NCBI RefSeq assembly: GCF_009466385.1
Contig: NZ_WIAQ01000019.1
Coordinates: forward strand, 1 to 47,720
Reading direction: 5' to 3'
DNA from: Peribacillus tepidiphilus
GTDB lineage: Bacteria > Bacillota > Bacilli > Bacillales > DSM-1321
DNA: 47,720 nt
The notes under the pieces were generated by a model that had not been told where the DNA came from, ran no database searches, and worked only from the letters and a program-made list of their open reading frames with translations. This document shows positions 45,066 through 47,720 of the stretch, in pieces. A program made the position numbers and the translations under genes. Positions within the stretch are counted from its first letter, which is position 1. Every line of letters starts with the position of its first letter.

Positions 45066-45800
45066 ATGTTATTTATTTCCTTAATGTGCCTTGGATTTGT
45101 GGTTGCATTTATTGGAACGCTTGCCGGAAGCGGTGGACTGATCGGCATGCCAGCTCTCATGCTGCTAGGAGTACCAGTTCATGGAGCGATCGCCACAGCC
45201 AAATTTTCCAATATGTTCAGCTCATTTTCGAGCTTTTATGTTTTGTTAAAGAAAAAAGAACTAATTTTTTATGATGCGCTAAAGCTTATTCCTTTTGCAA
45301 TTGGCGGAGGTTTTCTAGGAGGTTTATTAACATCCCATATATCGGGAGAAATTATGAATTTTGTTGCCATTATATTGTTGGGCGGTGCATTTGTCCTCTC
45401 TCTTCTAAAAAAACCAATTCAAACTCCAATTGATGATTGGAAGCCTTCTCCGCGTACGTATCCTTATTTATTTGGAATCAGTATGTATGATGGAATGTTT
45501 GGACCGGGGCAAGCTACCATGCTGATGTATACCTTTCTTTTAAACGGAGCTTCTTTTATTAAAGCCATGGCATTCACTCGCTTCCAAACATTTGTTAGCT
45601 GCTTCGCTGCTTTTTTTCCATATTTACTAAGTGGTCATTTTCATTGGAAAATCGGCATCTTCTTTGCTGCCGGATCAATAGCTGGAGCCCAGACAGCGGT
45701 AAGAATTGCCCCGAAAATATCTACCAAATACTTAAAATGGCTCTTAAACGCTGTAACGATCCTCCTAATCTTACAACTATTATGGAAAGCATTTTTATAA
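45066..45800 (+). CDS. TauE/SafE family membrane exporter
   Basis: This 244-residue integral membrane protein of eight or so helices has the signature GTLAGSGGLIGMPALMLLGVPVHGAIATAKFSN of the TauE/SafE/TSUP family and a second repeat GMFGPGQATMLMYTFLLNGASFIKA. Members export sulfite, sulfoacetate or other organic anions, or take up thiosulfate. The ATG has GGGGGAA upstream. It is not part of the B. subtilis order at this place. Its 3' end is followed by the repeat at 45831. Confidence 0.9.
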   Translation: MLFISLMCLGFVVAFIGTLAGSGGLIGMPALMLLGVPVHGAIATAKFSNMFSSFSSFYVLLKKKELIFYDALKLIPFAIGGGFLGGLLTSHISGEIMNFVAIILLGGAFVLSLLKKPIQTPIDDWKPSPRTYPYLFGISMYDGMFGPGQATMLMYTFLLNGASFIKAMAFTRFQTFVSCFAAFFPYLLSGHFHWKIGIFFAAGSIAGAQTAVRIAPKISTKYLKWLLNAVTILLILQLLWKAFL

Positions 45801-45830
45801 GAAAAGCGGAATGCGCCTATAATGCAAAAT

Positions 45831-45950
45831 GGGGCTGTCCAATAAGTCGAACTTATCGACTTTTGGCTCCTTTATATGTTCAAGAATATTGATAGATCAA
45901 CATTCTTGATTTTCCATTTTTAATAAAGTTGATCCTTTTCGGACAGCCCT
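45831..45950. repeat. Inverted-repeat element GGGGCTGTCC, copy B
   Basis: The 120-bp element has ends GGGGCTGTCCAATAAG and the complement of CTTTTCGGACAGCCC. It contains the hairpins AAGTCGA/TCGACTT and CAAGAATATTGAT/ATCAACATTCTTG. It lies between the convergent exporter and MFS genes, 14 bp after the MFS stop, and can act as their shared terminator. Copy A is at 37471-37571. Confidence 0.82.
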
Positions 45951-45963
45951 ATTGTACCATTTA

Positions 45964-47460
45964 TCATTCCTTTTCCTTTGGTAAAAAATAGATCAATAGT
46001 AAGCTGATGATTGCTAAGGTAATAACTACCCAGTAAACGGAATGCAAAGAAAGAGTAAGACCATTTTTGAGGACTGTCAGTACATTTTCTGGTAAGTTAT
46101 TTCGCTGCGACTCATCTAAAAGCATGTTGGCCGAATCAATAGACAGTGTCCCGCCTTCTAAATCCTTTCCTCGAATGTATGAATTCAACTTTGTATTCAG
46201 AATCCCACCGAGCAGCGCAGCACCGATTGTATTACCCATATTACGCATAAAAGAGTTCGAGGCCGTAGCTATTCCTCTTTGCTGCCAACTAACTGTACTT
46301 TGAATGAGTACAATGAAAGCTGTTGAACTAAGTCCCATTCCTGCTCCTACGAAAAATGAACCTGTAGCAGCATAAAAGGGGCCGGAGTTTTCACTCATAA
46401 ATACAAAAAACATGCTCCCAAAGATTAAGAATAGACCGCCGAGTAAAGAAGTATTCCTGTACCCTATCTTCAGCAACCATTTACCTGATAGTGCTGCAGC
46501 AATTGGCCAGCCGATCGACATCGTCGTTAAGGTGAATCCAGCAACAGTAGGCGATTTTCCCATTACTCCTTGGACAAAAGCAGGTAAGAAGCTTGATATT
46601 CCAATCAGCATCATTCCGGTCGTAAGTGATACGATATTGGCGATGGAAATGGATCGGTTTCTCCAAATTTCAAAAGGCATAATCGGCTCTGACGCTTTTC
46701 TTTCCACTGCCACAAAAAGCAGAAAGCACAGGATTGAAAGCGTTGAAAGTGACAGAATGGGTAAAGAGGTCCAAGCCCAATGAACTCCTCCTTCTACAAG
46801 GATTAGCATAAAGGACGAGATTCCAACTGTTAATAGAATAGCCCCAAAATAATCAATGGAATGCTTTCTTTTCTCTACCGTTTCATTCAAGAAGAGCCAG
46901 AGCAAAATAATAGCCAAAATCCCAAGAGGAATATTAACCCAGAACACCAGTCTCCAGCTGATGTGTTCAACAAATAGTCCCCCTAAAGCAGGTCCAATGA
47001 TGGCTGAAATTCCCCAAACACTCGATAAATAACCTTGTATTTGAGCCCTTTCTTCTTTTGAATAAATATCTCCCACAATCGTCATGGCTACCGGCATGAC
47101 TGCTCCTGCACCAAGTCCCTGAATAAAACGATATACAATCAACTGATTCATGGTACGGGCAAACCCACATAAAATGGATCCAACAAGAAAAACAATAATA
47201 CCGAATGTTAATACCGGCTTTCTCCCAAATAAATCAGACAGCTTCCCATAAATCAAAACAGTAACTGAATTCATTAATAAATATCCTGAGAATACCCAGC
47301 TATATAAGGAGAAACCTCCTAAATCCCCAACAATTGCCGGCATGGCCGTTGAGACAATAGTAGCTTCTACTGCTCCCATAAACATAGCTAACATGACCGC
47401 AGCCAAAATAATCGGTCGTTTATCTCCTTTTTTCACATGCTGGAGCAGGTTTTTCCCCAT
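45964..47460 (-). CDS. MFS drug:H+ antiporter, DHA2 family (14 TM)
   Basis: This 498-residue 14-helix transporter carries the DHA2 signatures DGLGAGAVMPVA-like RFIQGLGAGAVMPVAMTIVG, the motif A loop GKLSDLFGRKPVL and motif C-like SSVWGISAIIGPALGGL. It is a likely multidrug or bile-salt-type efflux pump; the substrate is unknown. The ATG at 47460 has GGAAGAAG upstream; the 36-codon upstream extension to 47568 lacks a ribosome-binding site and reaches the repeat region. No regulator is adjacent. Confidence 0.9.
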   Translation of the reverse strand: MGKNLLQHVKKGDKRPIILAAVMLAMFMGAVEATIVSTAMPAIVGDLGGFSLYSWVFSGYLLMNSVTVLIYGKLSDLFGRKPVLTFGIIVFLVGSILCGFARTMNQLIVYRFIQGLGAGAVMPVAMTIVGDIYSKEERAQIQGYLSSVWGISAIIGPALGGLFVEHISWRLVFWVNIPLGILAIILLWLFLNETVEKRKHSIDYFGAILLTVGISSFMLILVEGGVHWAWTSLPILSLSTLSILCFLLFVAVERKASEPIMPFEIWRNRSISIANIVSLTTGMMLIGISSFLPAFVQGVMGKSPTVAGFTLTTMSIGWPIAAALSGKWLLKIGYRNTSLLGGLFLIFGSMFFVFMSENSGPFYAATGSFFVGAGMGLSSTAFIVLIQSTVSWQQRGIATASNSFMRNMGNTIGAALLGGILNTKLNSYIRGKDLEGGTLSIDSANMLLDESQRNNLPENVLTVLKNGLTLSLHSVYWVVITLAIISLLLIYFLPKEKE

Positions 47461-47580
47461 CACTTCTTCCAACTTTATCACTTCCCTATTTATTTTATGT
47501 AACACGGCTAATGATATTTCGAGTTTTTTTAAAAGGCTGTTTTCGTAAACTTTGTTGCTTTTTAACAAGGAGTGAGGATC

Positions 47581-47711
47581 GGTTGATTTCCGCTCCAGGA
47601 TGCTCGCTTTCCGCGGGGCGGGCGGTGAGCCTCCTCGGCGTGCAGCGCCTGTGGGGTCTCACCTGTCCCGCTGCTCCCGCAGGAGTCTCGCACCTTACGC
47701 TCCAATCAACC
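47581..47711. repeat. GC-rich palindromic repeat at the right edge
   Basis: GGTTGATT begins and AATCAACC ends a 131-bp GC-rich palindromic stretch (over 60% GC by eye), including GCTTTCCGCGGGGCGGGC and CTGCTCCCGCAGGAG. I recognise it as a widespread intergenic repeat type of Bacillus and Geobacillus chromosomes. The preceding 47530-47575 (GGCTGTTTTCGTAAACTTTG) often accompanies it. The reading frame through it is only the repeat's complement. Confidence 0.75.
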
Positions 47712-47720
47712 AACTTTTTT

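Noticed and set aside
47495-47713. 72-codon frame at the right edge
   Set aside because: It is just the translation of the GC-rich repeat at 47581-47711.

Overview
The window is chromosomal DNA of a low-GC Bacillaceae bacterium, related to Bacillus but not B. subtilis itself. Almost every protein has a close counterpart in the B. subtilis ykuM-pycA region, and the gene order is largely the same. Read from right to left it runs ccpC, dapH, dapL, then ykuU, ykuV, ktrC, rnjA, rpoY, ykrA, defB, ykyA, pdhABCD, the SR1/SR1P locus, speA, yktA, yktC, ylaF, typA, ylaH, ylaI, ylaJ, ylaK, ylaN, ftsW and pycA. I see no prophage, plasmid functions, CRISPR array, tRNA or rRNA.

Layout. At 1-140 lies the 5' end of a group II intron, inserted on the minus strand just behind the pycA terminator. 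From 0.2 to 12.1 kb are pyruvate carboxylase, the cell-division flippase/polymerase FtsW, the Fur-interacting protein YlaN, the PhoH2 ATPase, the sporulation-type lipoprotein YlaJ, small yla genes and the GTPase TypA/BipA. From 12.2 to 20.2 kb are a LysE exporter, an inositol monophosphatase, small conserved proteins, a nitronate monooxygenase, arginine decarboxylase, the dual-function RNA locus SR1/SR1P with a CcpN-type operator and a perfect cre, two DUF proteins and the remains of a polysaccharide deacetylase gene. From 20.4 to 25.4 kb is the pyruvate dehydrogenase operon. From 25.9 to 33.1 kb are YkyA, peptide deformylase, a HAD phosphatase, two short-peptide candidates, RpoY, RNase J1, KtrC and the thiol/peroxide pair YkuV-YkuU. 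From 33.6 to 41.7 kb is a block not found here in B. subtilis: a PlcR-like regulator divergent from a PapR-like secreted pro-peptide, a coiled-coil protein, a CapA-like lipoprotein, YaaN-XpaC and a long RecQ. From 42 to 47.7 kb are dapL-dapH (lysine/peptidoglycan), CcpC, a TauE/SafE exporter, a DHA2 MFS transporter and a GC-rich palindromic repeat.

How the genes fit together. Many encode central carbon flow around pyruvate (PycA, PDH complex) and its regulation (CcpC, SR1 under CcpN/CcpA). Others serve cell-wall and division functions (FtsW, DapH, DapL), RNA and translation (RNase J1, RpoY, TypA, deformylase, PhoH2) and stress (YkuU, YkuV, RecQ). Many start codons are TTG or GTG behind good Shine-Dalgarno sequences, so several starts were set inside the longest reading frame.

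Most interesting signals. (1) Two copies of a 127-nt imperfect palindrome (6201-6327 and 31856-31982). Each is sandwiched between two near-identical copies of the local terminator hairpin and lies in the same orientation to the gene it follows, which looks like mobility targeted to terminators. (2) A PlcR/PapR-like quorum-sensing pair with a near-palindromic 20-bp operator candidate. (3) A small inverted repeat that supplies the C-termini and stop codons of two convergent genes (capA-like and yaaN). (4) A 23-residue cationic amphipathic peptide gene and a Cys-containing mini-ORF upstream of rpoY-rnjA.
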